Assembly (NCBI GenBank): GCA_023390875.1
Contig: JAEWCA010000239.1
Location: forward strand, 1-6,955
DNA length: 6,955 nt
Origin: Actinomycetes bacterium
GTDB taxonomy: Bacteria; Actinomycetota; Actinomycetes; Actinomycetales; Cellulomonadaceae
Direction of reading: 5' to 3'
The notes under the pieces: generated by a model
The model's input: the letters and a program-made list of their open reading frames with translations, nothing else
What the model was told of the DNA's origin: nothing
The model's database searches: none
Translations under genes and position numbers: made by a program
In this document: piece after piece, positions 1 through 6,557 of the stretch
How the letters are laid out: every line of letters starts with the position of its first letter
Numbering within the stretch: position 1 is the first letter of the stretch

Positions 1-1
1 G

Positions 2-133
2 TCGAAGGGCGACCGCCTCGCGCCCATCCGTCTCGTCGACGACACGGGGGCCGTCATCCGGCTCGCCCCCGGCAACAGCTGGGTCGAGCTCGTGCCGCAG
101 AGCGGCGCCGCCGACCCGGTGCCCGTCGGCTGA
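2..133 (+). CDS. C-terminal end of a DUF3048-like (YerB-type) protein, 5' truncated
   Basis: This is the last 43 codons of a gene that begins before the window; the frame is open from base 2 to a TGA at 131-133. The peptide begins SKGDRLAPIRLVDDTG and continues with a VIRLAPGNSWVELVP segment. A final 'W-S-K-G ... L-x-P-G-x-(S/T)-W-V-x-(L/V)-V-P' stretch is what I associate with the C-terminal domain of DUF3048 proteins, predicted secreted lipoproteins related to Bacillus YerB. The assignment comes from recollection of the family pattern and covers only the tail, so it is moderate at best. The role of the family is not established. The gene is separated from groEL by a heat-shock promoter region and is probably a separate transcription unit. 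No convincing U-tailed terminator follows it; only a 5-bp stem at 174-188 is visible. Confidence 0.55.
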   Translation, partial: SKGDRLAPIRLVDDTGAVIRLAPGNSWVELVPQSGAADPVPVG

Positions 134-196
134 GCCGCGCCCTCTCCGTGTCGCCCCGCGGATGCCGTCTGCGCGCGTCGTGCACGCGGTGGTCGG

Positions 197-223
197 CTTG
201 CACTCACCCCGACCGAGTGCCAG
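197..223 (+). promoter_or_regulatory. Upstream CIRCE operator (HrcA site), imperfect
   Basis: The arms CTTGCACTC (197-205) and GAGTGCCAG (215-223) are separated by 9 bases, the geometry of the CIRCE element bound by the heat-shock repressor HrcA. One of nine arm pairs is mismatched (T199 opposite C221). Its centre lies 35 bp upstream of the centre of the second, perfect CIRCE. The left arm contains the candidate -35 hexamer, so a bound repressor would block RNA polymerase. Confidence 0.8.
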
Positions 224-226
224 ACT
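198..226 (+). promoter_or_regulatory. Candidate groEL promoter
   Basis: TTGCAC (198-203) matches five of six bases of the TTGACA -35 box. Seventeen bases later comes CAGACT (221-226), which resembles the actinobacterial TAGNNT type of -10 with the first base changed. The predicted start of transcription is near 233, giving a leader of about 65 nt. The -10 is weak and its choice is an inference; the -35 is supported by its overlap with the first CIRCE, an arrangement known for actinobacterial groE promoters. Confidence 0.5.
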
Positions 227-230
227 GATC

Positions 231-259
231 TTTGGCACTCGCGATCATTGAGTGCCAAA
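231..259 (+). promoter_or_regulatory. Downstream CIRCE operator (HrcA site), perfect
   Basis: The arms TTTGGCACTC (231-240) and GAGTGCCAAA (250-259) are perfectly complementary over 10 bp with a 9-base spacer, GCGATCATT. The core TTGGCACTC-N9-GAGTGCCAA differs from the classical CIRCE TTAGCACTC-N9-GAGTGCTAA only by the symmetric A-to-G and T-to-C change. The site ends 38 bases before the groEL start codon and lies at or just after the predicted start of transcription. It strongly predicts HrcA repression relieved by heat or protein-folding stress. No HspR-type (HAIR) motif was seen nearby. Confidence 0.95.
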
Positions 260-294
260 TCACTGTGGATCACGTCCGGGAGGGACGACACTAA

Positions 295-1923
<1,629 letters not shown>

Positions 1924-1941
1924 CCCGCTGACGTGAGTCAC

Positions 1942-1957
1942 GCGGCCTGAGGGCCGC
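1942..1957 (+). other. Small stem-loop just after groEL
   Basis: GCGGCC (1942-1947) and GGCCGC (1952-1957) form a perfect 6-bp stem with a TGAG tetraloop, 18 bases after the groEL stop. No T-run follows. It may assist 3' end stability or termination together with the larger hairpin downstream; no separate function is evident. Confidence 0.4.
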
Positions 1958-1973
1958 ACCAGCACGAGACGCA

Positions 1974-2009
1974 GGGCCGTCCACCTCCGGGTGGGCGGCC
2001 CTTCGTCGT
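1974..2009 (+). terminator. Intrinsic-type terminator of groEL
   Basis: GGGCCGTCCACC (1974-1985) pairs with GGTGGGCGGCCC (1990-2001) over 12 bp with one G-U wobble. The loop TCCG (1986-1989) closed by C-G belongs to the unusually stable UNCG class of tetraloops. The following TTCGTCGT is only modestly T-rich, which is common in high-GC actinobacteria. It probably separates groEL from the urt operon. Confidence 0.8.
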
Positions 2010-2053
2010 GCCCGGACACGGTCGGGGCACGAGTCCGTGGGTTGTCGCCGGGA

Positions 2054-2092
2054 CCGTGGCTTGCAACCGCCGGAGTCGGAGGAAAGCCACGG
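2054..2092 (+). other. Stem-loop, 9-bp perfect stem, function unknown
   Basis: CCGTGGCTT (2054-2062) is perfectly complementary to AAGCCACGG (2084-2092), with a 21-base loop. An outer helix CGCCG (2046-2050) with CGGCG (2099-2103) could extend it across an internal loop. It lies after the groEL terminator and before the predicted urtA promoter, so it may not be part of either mRNA. The outer helix is incompatible with the adjacent hairpin at 2096-2119. Confidence 0.45.
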
Positions 2093-2095
2093 AGT

Positions 2096-2119
2096 CGACG
2101 GCGGGTCGGCAGGCCGTCG
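2096..2119 (+). other. Stem-loop, 7-bp perfect stem, function unknown
   Basis: CGACGGC (2096-2102) pairs with GCCGTCG (2113-2119) around a 10-base loop. It begins four bases after the previous hairpin and ends where the GlnR-like box starts. As DNA it could be an operator; as RNA it would need transcription from an unrecognised upstream start or groEL readthrough. At this GC content a 7-bp stem may arise by chance. Confidence 0.35.
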
Positions 2120-2156
2120 TGACCGGATCGGGACGTGCGGGAAACAGACCGTTTAC
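2119..2156 (+). promoter_or_regulatory. Candidate GlnR box, four 11-bp-phased half-sites
   Basis: Four half-sites GTGAC (2119-2123), GGGAC (2130-2134), GAAAC (2141-2145) and TTTAC (2152-2156) each end in AC and are each separated by exactly 6 bases. GlnR, the OmpR-type global nitrogen regulator of actinomycetes, binds alternating GTnAC and GAAAC half-sites spaced by 6 bases. The first is an exact GTnAC and the third an exact GAAAC motif, although not in strict a-b-a-b order. Relative to the predicted start near 2202 the box covers about -83 to -46, a position suited to activation. urt operons are known GlnR targets in Streptomyces and mycobacteria. The match is by eye. Confidence 0.55.
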
Positions 2157-2170
2157 GACTGCCGGTCGCT

Positions 2171-2195
2171 GCCGGAAACACCGGCTCCCTAGCGT
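2171..2195 (+). promoter_or_regulatory. Candidate urtA promoter (-10 TAGCGT) with overlapping dyad
   Basis: TAGCGT (2190-2195) fits the TAGNNT form of actinobacterial -10 boxes. No good -35 lies 16-19 bases upstream, as expected for an activator-dependent promoter. The -35 to -10 spacer holds a dyad GCCGG-AAACA-CCGGC (2171-2185), and CTGCCGG is repeated 10 bp apart at 2159-2165 and 2169-2175. A second possible -10 is TATACA (2219-2224), part of the palindrome TGTATACA, but it also lacks a clear -35. The predicted start for the first choice is near 2202. Confidence 0.45.
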
Positions 2196-2257
2196 CGTCG
2201 GACATGGGCACAGGGATGTATACAGCGTGGGACACAGCGCGGTGTCGCGTCGCTCCC

Positions 2258-2317
2258 GAGGTGCCCGGTCCGGTTCCGCCCGTGAGTCCCCCGTGGATCC
2301 CCAGCGAAAGGCACCTC
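2258..2317 (+). promoter_or_regulatory. Leader inverted repeat adjoining the urtA ribosome binding site
   Basis: GAGGTGCC (2258-2265) is perfectly complementary to GGCACCTC (2310-2317). The right arm overlaps the last two bases of the GAAAGG Shine-Dalgarno (2306-2311) and covers most of the spacer before the TTG start at 2320, so the helix would hinder initiation. The left arm can alternatively pair, as GTGCCC (2261-2266), with GGGCAC (2206-2211) near the predicted 5' end. A small hairpin GACAC/GTGTC (2231-2246) could sit inside that alternative. Switching is an inference; complementary 6-8-mers are not rare in such GC-rich DNA. Confidence 0.35.
2306..2311 (+). promoter_or_regulatory. urtA Shine-Dalgarno deciding a TTG start
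   Basis: GAAAGG lies 8 bases before TTG (2320) but 23 bases before the first nearby in-frame ATG (2335). The spacing favours the TTG, which also adds TRPLM in front of the signal peptide's arginine. No better ribosome binding site precedes the ATG. Confidence 0.6.
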
Positions 2318-2319
2318 CC

Positions 2320-3582
2320 TTGACCAGACCTCTCATGCGCGCACTCGCCCTTCCCGCCGCCGCGGCGCTGGCCCTCGGCCTCGCCGCCTGCGGCGCCCGC
2401 ACGGCCGACGAGCCCGAGGCGGGCGGCACCGGCACCGCGTCCGGCTCGTCGTGCGTGGACACGTCGGGCGACTCGATCAAGATCGGGTTCCTCAACTCGC
2501 TGTCCGGCACGATGGCGATCTCCGAGCAGACGGTGCGCGACAGCCTCGACATGGCCGCGGAGGAGATCAACGCGGCGGGCGGCGTGCTCGGCAAGCAGCT
2601 CGACGTGGTCGCCGAGGACGGCGCGTCCGAGCCGACGGTGTTCGCGGAGAAGGCCGAGAAGCTCATCTCGTCCGACTGCGTCGCGGCGGTGTTCGGCGGG
2701 TGGACCTCGTCGTCCCGCAAGGCGATGCTGCCGGTGTTCGAGTCGAAGAACTCGCTGCTGTTCTACCCCGTGCAGTACGAGGGGCTCGAGGCGTCGAAGA
2801 ACATCTTCTACACGGGCGCCACGACGAACCAGCAGATCATCCCGGCGATGGACTACCTCAAGGAGCAGGGCAAGAAGAAGGTGTTCCTCGTCGGGTCGGA
2901 CTACGTGTTCCCCCGCACGGCGAACAAGGAGATCGTCGCGTACGCCAAGGCGAACGGGATCGAGATCGTCGGCGAGGAGTACGCCCCCCTCGGGCACACG
3001 GACTTCTCGACGATCGTCACGAAGCTCAAGGGCTCGGGCGCCGACGCGGTGTTCAACACGCTCAACGGCGACTCGAACGTGGCGTTCTTCAAGGAGTACA
3101 AGAACGTCGGCCTGGCCGCGGACACGCTGCCGGTGGTGTCGGTGTCGATCGCCGAGGAGGAGGTCGGCGGCATCGGCGTCGACAACGTCGCCGGCCAGCT
3201 CACGGCGTGGAACTACTACCAGACGGTCGACAGCCCGGCTAACCAGAAGTTCGTCGCCGCGTTCAAGGCCAAGTACGGCGCGGACCGCGTGACGAGCGAC
3301 CCGATGGAGGCCGCGTACACGTCGCTGTACCTGTGGAAGGGCATGGTCGAGAAGGCGGAGTCGTTCGACGTCGCGGCGGTCCAGGACGCTGCGGGCGGCG
3401 TGAGCTTCGACGCCCCCGAGGGCACGGTCACCGTCAACGGCGAGAACCACCACATCGCCAAGACGGCCCTCATCGGCAAGATCGGCCCCGACGGGCTCAT
3501 CTACACCGAGTGGTCGTCGAAGGAGCCCATCGAGCCGGACCCGTTCCTCGAGGGCTACGACTGGGCAGCCGACCTGTCCTGA
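2320..3582 (+). CDS. urtA: UrtA, substrate-binding lipoprotein of the urea ABC transporter
   Basis: This is the extracytoplasmic receptor that captures urea and presents it to UrtBC. From the TTG at 2320 the product is 420 residues, normal for the family. Residues 1-24 form a lipoprotein signal: R3 and R7, an Ala/Leu-rich core and the lipobox LAAC with C24 as lipid-attachment site, then a Gly/Ser/Thr-rich linker to about residue 44. The type-I periplasmic-binding fold begins with [17 protein letters not shown] (53-69) and includes [10 protein letters not shown] (125-134), [12 protein letters not shown] and [14 protein letters not shown], typical of UrtA/FmdD rather than branched-chain amino acid receptors. 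An ATG at 2335 would still leave a lipoprotein signal, but the ribosome binding site favours TTG. It is the first gene of the operon, followed by an 88-bp gap with a strong hairpin. Substrates such as formamide or acetamide cannot be excluded, since FmdD-type receptors are close relatives. Confidence 0.93.
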   Translation: MTRPLMRALALPAAAALALGLAACGARTADEPEAGGTGTASGSSCVDTSGDSIKIGFLNSLSGTMAISEQTVRDSLDMAAEEINAAGGVLGKQLDVVAEDGASEPTVFAEKAEKLISSDCVAAVFGGWTSSSRKAMLPVFESKNSLLFYPVQYEGLEASKNIFYTGATTNQQIIPAMDYLKEQGKKKVFLVGSDYVFPRTANKEIVAYAKANGIEIVGEEYAPLGHTDFSTIVTKLKGSGADAVFNTLNGDSNVAFFKEYKNVGLAADTLPVVSVSIAEEEVGGIGVDNVAGQLTAWNYYQTVDSPANQKFVAAFKAKYGADRVTSDPMEAAYTSLYLWKGMVEKAESFDVAAVQDAAGGVSFDAPEGTVTVNGENHHIAKTALIGKIGPDGLIYTEWSSKEPIEPDPFLEGYDWAADLS

Positions 3583-3595
3583 TCACCTCCCGATC

Positions 3596-3635
3596 GCGGT
3601 GGCCCGGCGCTTCCTCTGTGGCGCCGGGTCACCGC
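3596..3635 (+). other. Intercistronic 15-bp stem-loop between urtA and urtB
   Basis: Bases 3596-3610 pair with 3621-3635 over 15 bp with a single G-U wobble (3602 with 3629) around the 10-base loop TTCCTCTGTG. The stem is about four-fifths G-C. It starts 13 bases after the urtA stop, and no T-run follows (CCCCTCGGTC), so it looks like a 3' stability or partial-termination element. Such hairpins after binding-protein genes, as in malE-malF, raise the binding protein's level over that of the permeases; that role here is inferred. Confidence 0.75.
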
Positions 3636-3670
3636 CCCCTCGGTCATCTTCGACGGAAGGACGGGCCAGG

Positions 3671-4555
3671 ATGGATGCCCTCGTCTCACAGCTGTTCGCC
3701 GGGCTGAGCCTCGGGTCGGTGCTGCTGCTCGCGGCGCTCGGGCTGGCGCTCACGTTCGGTCAGATGGGCGTCATCAACATGGCGCACGGCGAGTTCATGA
3801 TGGCGGGCGCGTACACCGCGTACGTGGTGCAGGGGATCGTCGCGGACGCCGGGGTGTCGTTGCTGGTCAGCCTCGTCGTCGGGTTCCTGGTCGGCGGCCT
3901 GCTGGGCCTGCTGCTCGAGGTCACGCTGATCTCCCGGATGTACCGCCGGCCGCTCGACACCTTGCTCGTGACGTTCGGCGTCGCGCTCGTGCTGCAGCAG
4001 GCGGCGCGGGACGTGTTCGGGGCCCCGAACGTCGACGTGCGCGCCCCGCAGTGGCTGTCGGGTGCGGTGCAGGTGCTCGGGGTCGGCGTGCCGAAGACCC
4101 GGCTGTTCATCCTCGCGCTCGCGGCCGTGTGCCTCGCGGCCCTGGCGCTCGTGCTCAAGCTGACGCCGCTGGGCCGCCGCATCCGCGCGACGGTGCAGAA
4201 CCGGGACCTCGCGGAGACGTCGGGCATCAGCACGCGGGGCACGGACCGGCTCACGTTCTTCATCGGCTCGGGCGTCGCGGGGGTCGCCGGGGTCGCGCTC
4301 ACGCTGCTCGGGTCCATCGGCCCGACGCTCGGCACGAGCTACATCGTCGACGCGTTCCTCGTGGTGGTCGTCGGCGGCATCGGGCAGCTCAAGGGCGCGG
4401 CGATCGCTGCCCTCGCGCTCGGGCTGCTGCAGGCCACGTTCGAGTACTCGACGACCGCGTCGATCGCGAAGGTGCTCGTGTTCGTCGTCATCGTCGCGTT
4501 CCTGCAGGTCAGGCCGCAGGGCCTGGTCTCCGTCCGGTCGCGGAGCCTCGCATGA
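3671..4555 (+). CDS. urtB: UrtB, urea ABC transporter permease (LivH family)
   Basis: This is one of the two integral-membrane subunits forming the urea channel. The 294-residue product is strongly hydrophobic with roughly eight predicted membrane segments. Family landmarks are LTFGQMGVINMAHGEFMMAGAY (27-48), the LLVTFGVALVLQQ segment (98-110) and the cytoplasmic loop GRRIRATVQNRDLAETSGI (168-186), equivalent to the EAA loop that contacts the ATPase, then the VVVVGGIGQLKGA segment (231-243). It lacks the long extracytoplasmic N-terminal region present in many proteobacterial UrtB proteins, as is usual in actinobacteria. The ATG at 3671 has GGAAGGA (3655-3661) 9 bases upstream; an in-frame start at 3599 would lie in the hairpin and has no such site. 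Its TGA overlaps the urtC start as ATGA. Confidence 0.93.
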   Translation: MDALVSQLFAGLSLGSVLLLAALGLALTFGQMGVINMAHGEFMMAGAYTAYVVQGIVADAGVSLLVSLVVGFLVGGLLGLLLEVTLISRMYRRPLDTLLVTFGVALVLQQAARDVFGAPNVDVRAPQWLSGAVQVLGVGVPKTRLFILALAAVCLAALALVLKLTPLGRRIRATVQNRDLAETSGISTRGTDRLTFFIGSGVAGVAGVALTLLGSIGPTLGTSYIVDAFLVVVVGGIGQLKGAAIAALALGLLQATFEYSTTASIAKVLVFVVIVAFLQVRPQGLVSVRSRSLA

Positions 4556-5682
4556 GCGCCCGGCTGCGCCTGTGGGGCGGGTTCGCGGCCGCCGCGGTGC
4601 TGCTGTTCGTCGTCGCGCCCGGCATGCTGTCCGACTTCCGGCTCAACCTGCTCGCCAAGTTCCTCTGCCTGGCCATGGTCGCCGTCGGCATCGGCCTCGC
4701 GTGGGGTCGCGGCGGGATGCTCACCCTCGGCCAGGGCGTGTTCTTCGGGCTCGGCGGGTACCTCATGGCGATGCACCTCAAGCTCGCCGACGCGGGCCCC
4801 GGCGGGGTCCCCGACTTCATGCTGCTGTACGGAGACGGCACGGTGCCCGGCTGGTGGGAGCCGTTCCGCGACCCGGTCGTCACGGTCGTCGCGATCCTCG
4901 TCGTCCCCACCGGGCTCGCGGCGCTGCTCGGCCTCGCGGTGTTCAAGCGGCGGGTGCGCGGCGCGTACTTCGCGATCCTGTCGCAGGCGCTCGCGGCGGC
5001 GTTCGCGATCCTGCTGATCGGCCAGCAGAAGGTCACCGGCGGCACGAACGGGCTCAACGGGTTCCGCAGCTTCTTCGGCTTCACGCTGTCCGACCCCGTG
5101 AACAAGCGGATGCTCTACTTCATCGCCGCCGGGGTGCTGCTGGTGATGGTGGCGGTGACCCGGCTGCTCATGCGCTCGCGGTGGGGCGAGCTGCTCGTCG
5201 CGGTCCGCGACCAGGAGAACCGCGTGCGGTTCCTCGGCTACGACCCGGCGGGCGTCAAGGTCGTGGCCTATGCGACGGCGGCGTGCTTCGCGGCGATCGG
5301 CGGCGCGCTGTTCACGCCGATCGTGGGGATCATCTCGCCGGCCGACGTCGGGGTGGTGCCGTCCATCGCGTTCCTCGTGGGCGTCGCGATCGGCGGCCGC
5401 GCGACGCTGCTCGGCCCGGTGCTCGGCGCGATCGCCGTCTCCTGGGCGGAGACGAGCCTGTCCGAGCAGTTCCCGTCGTTCTGGACCTACTTCCAGGGCG
5501 CGCTGTTCATCGGCGTCGTCGCGTTCCTGCCGAACGGGCTGGCCACGCTGGGTCAGGTGTGGCGGCGGCGTCGCGCCGGTCCCGGGATCCGGGATGACGA
5601 GCCCGGGTCACCTGACGACGGCACGCCGCGCAGCGACGACGCCCCGCTGCTCGCCGAGACCCTGCCGGGGAGGACCGCATGA
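4552..5682 (+). CDS. urtC: UrtC, urea ABC transporter permease (LivM family)
   Basis: This is the second channel subunit, partner of UrtB. The 376-residue product has about nine to ten hydrophobic segments. Characteristic stretches are LAWGRGGMLTLGQGVFFGLGGY (49-70), KRRVRGAYFAILSQAL (132-147), KVTGGTNGLNGF (160-171) and the cytoplasmic coupling loop GELLVAVRDQENRVRFLGYDP (212-232), followed by further membrane helices ending near 331. The last 40 residues (337-376) are a charged, probably disordered cytoplasmic tail starting with a run of arginines and then rich in Asp, Pro and Gly. The ATG at 4552 overlaps the urtB stop by four bases (ATGA), with GGAG (4542-4545) six bases upstream, which argues against the longer open frame reaching back into urtB. 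Confidence 0.93.
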   Translation: MSARLRLWGGFAAAAVLLFVVAPGMLSDFRLNLLAKFLCLAMVAVGIGLAWGRGGMLTLGQGVFFGLGGYLMAMHLKLADAGPGGVPDFMLLYGDGTVPGWWEPFRDPVVTVVAILVVPTGLAALLGLAVFKRRVRGAYFAILSQALAAAFAILLIGQQKVTGGTNGLNGFRSFFGFTLSDPVNKRMLYFIAAGVLLVMVAVTRLLMRSRWGELLVAVRDQENRVRFLGYDPAGVKVVAYATAACFAAIGGALFTPIVGIISPADVGVVPSIAFLVGVAIGGRATLLGPVLGAIAVSWAETSLSEQFPSFWTYFQGALFIGVVAFLPNGLATLGQVWRRRRAGPGIRDDEPGSPDDGTPRSDDAPLLAETLPGRTA

Positions 5683-6557
5683 CCGACTCGACCCCCGATC
5701 CGGTCCCGGGCGAGGGCACGCTCGACGCGCAGGCGCTCGAGACCGTCATCGCCGCACCGCCCGCCCGGTTCCGGCACGACTACCTGGAGATCCGCGACCT
5801 GCGCGTGGTGTTCGACGGGTTCGTGGCCGTCGACGGCGTGGACCTCACGGTGACGCAGGGCGACCTGCGGTTCCTCATCGGCCCGAACGGCGCCGGCAAG
5901 ACGACCATCGTCGACGCCATCACGGGCCTGGCGCCCGCGACGGGCTCGGTGCGGTTCGGCGGCGTCGAGCTCGTCGGGCGAGCCTCGCACAAGGTGGCCC
6001 GGGCCGGCGTCGGGCGCACGTTCCAGACGGCGTCGGTGTTCGACGAGCTCAGCGTGCTGCAGAACCTCGACATCGCCGCGGGCGCCGGCCGCGGCGCGTG
6101 GTCGCTGATGCGCCGCCGCCGCACCGTCCCCGAGACGGTCGACGCGGCCCTCGAGACCGTCGGGCTCACGCACCTGCGGGACACCCCCGCCGGGGTGCTC
6201 GCGCACGGGCAGAAGCAGTGGCTCGAGATCGGCATGCTGCTCGTCCAGGACGCCCGGCTGCTGCTGCTCGACGAGCCCGTCGCCGGGATGAGCCAGGCCG
6301 AGCGCGAGGAGACCGGGCAGCTGCTGCAGCGGATCGGCGAGCAGCGCACGGTCGTCGTCGTCGAGCACGACATGGAGTTCCTGCGGTCGTTCGCCTCGTC
6401 CGTGACCGTCCTGCACCAGGGCCGCGTGCTCAGCGAGGGGACGGTCGCGCAGGTGCAGGCCGACCCGCGGGTCGTCGAGGTGTACCTGGGACGCGCGGCA
6501 GGGTCGCGGGGGACCGCCCCGGCGGGCCGCGCCGCGGACGAGACGGGAGGCGCATGA
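5679..6557 (+). CDS. urtD: UrtD, urea ABC transporter ATP-binding protein
   Basis: This is a cytoplasmic ABC ATPase that, paired with UrtE, powers transport through UrtBC. The 292-residue product shows Walker A GPNGAGKTT (68-76), Q-loop Q116 in RTFQ, signature LAHGQ (174-178) inside the UrtD-typical context HGQKQWLEIGMLL, Walker B LLLLDEP (194-200, D198 and E199), D-loop VAGMS and the switch histidine H230. The signature has Ala where LSHGQ or LSGGQ is usual. About 33 residues precede the ABC domain, longer than many homologues, and the C-terminal 20 or so are a low-complexity Gly/Ala tail. The ATG at 5679 overlaps the urtC stop (ATGA) and is preceded by GGGGAGG (5667-5673) at 5 bases. Translational coupling with urtC is likely. 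Confidence 0.94.
   Translation: MTDSTPDPVPGEGTLDAQALETVIAAPPARFRHDYLEIRDLRVVFDGFVAVDGVDLTVTQGDLRFLIGPNGAGKTTIVDAITGLAPATGSVRFGGVELVGRASHKVARAGVGRTFQTASVFDELSVLQNLDIAAGAGRGAWSLMRRRRTVPETVDAALETVGLTHLRDTPAGVLAHGQKQWLEIGMLLVQDARLLLLDEPVAGMSQAEREETGQLLQRIGEQRTVVVVEHDMEFLRSFASSVTVLHQGRVLSEGTVAQVQADPRVVEVYLGRAAGSRGTAPAGRAADETGGA
6545..6550 (+). promoter_or_regulatory. urtE Shine-Dalgarno bearing on two adjacent ATGs
   Basis: GGGAGG is 3 bases before the ATG at 6554 and 6 bases before the in-frame ATG at 6557. The second gives normal spacing and a protein beginning MLELTGVHVGYG, like other UrtE proteins. The first would keep the ATGA overlap seen at the other junctions. I favour 6557 slightly. Confidence 0.55.

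Larger units (their letters stand above)
1924..2319. other. Non-coding gap between groEL and urtA
   Basis: I see no convincing gene in this 396-bp stretch. An open frame in phase with urtA runs back to an ATG at 2008, but the 104 extra codons lack the region's coding bias and would place the secretion signal in mid-protein. The gap holds the groEL terminator, two adjacent stem-loops (2054-2092 and 2096-2119), a GlnR-like operator (2119-2156), a dyad and -10 element (2171-2195) and a leader of about 120 nt with possible alternative helices. It is locally richer in A and T around 2141-2225 than the flanking genes. I do not recognise a known riboswitch class; the ykkC guanidine aptamers, sometimes found before urea-related transporters, were looked for and not found. 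Confidence 0.7.

Noticed and set aside
174..188. Short stem CGCGT/ACGCG as a terminator for the first gene
   Set aside because: The stem has only 5 bp and no T-rich tail follows; such stems are expected by chance at this GC content.
2008..2319. N-terminal extension of the urtA frame back to ATG 2008
   Set aside because: It would bury the lipoprotein signal more than 100 residues in, runs through the promoter and operator candidates, and has no coding bias or ribosome binding site.
2190..2319. Guanidine (ykkC or mini-ykkC) riboswitch in the urtA leader
   Set aside because: CTAGCGTCG superficially recalls the CTAGGG element of ykkC, but the other conserved blocks (GGTCCGAGAG and ACGG-type) are absent and no paired ACGR-loop hairpins are present.
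1938..2720. Minus-strand open frame of 260 codons across the intergenic gap and the start of urtA
   Set aside because: It overlaps the coding strand of urtA and the groEL terminator, is low-complexity, and shows no recognisable domain.
4051..4551. Longer urtC frame starting inside urtB
   Set aside because: The extra 167 codons are an Arg/Gly-rich out-of-frame reading of urtB; ATG 4552 has a ribosome binding site and the usual ATGA overlap.
6350..6364. GTCGTC microsatellite-like run in urtD
   Set aside because: It simply encodes the Val-rich strand before the conserved EHD switch motif of the ATPase.
5553..6416. Minus-strand open frame of 287 codons opposite urtC and urtD
   Set aside because: It is a shadow of the GC-rich codon pattern; its product is low-complexity and the + strand encodes unmistakable UrtC/UrtD motifs.
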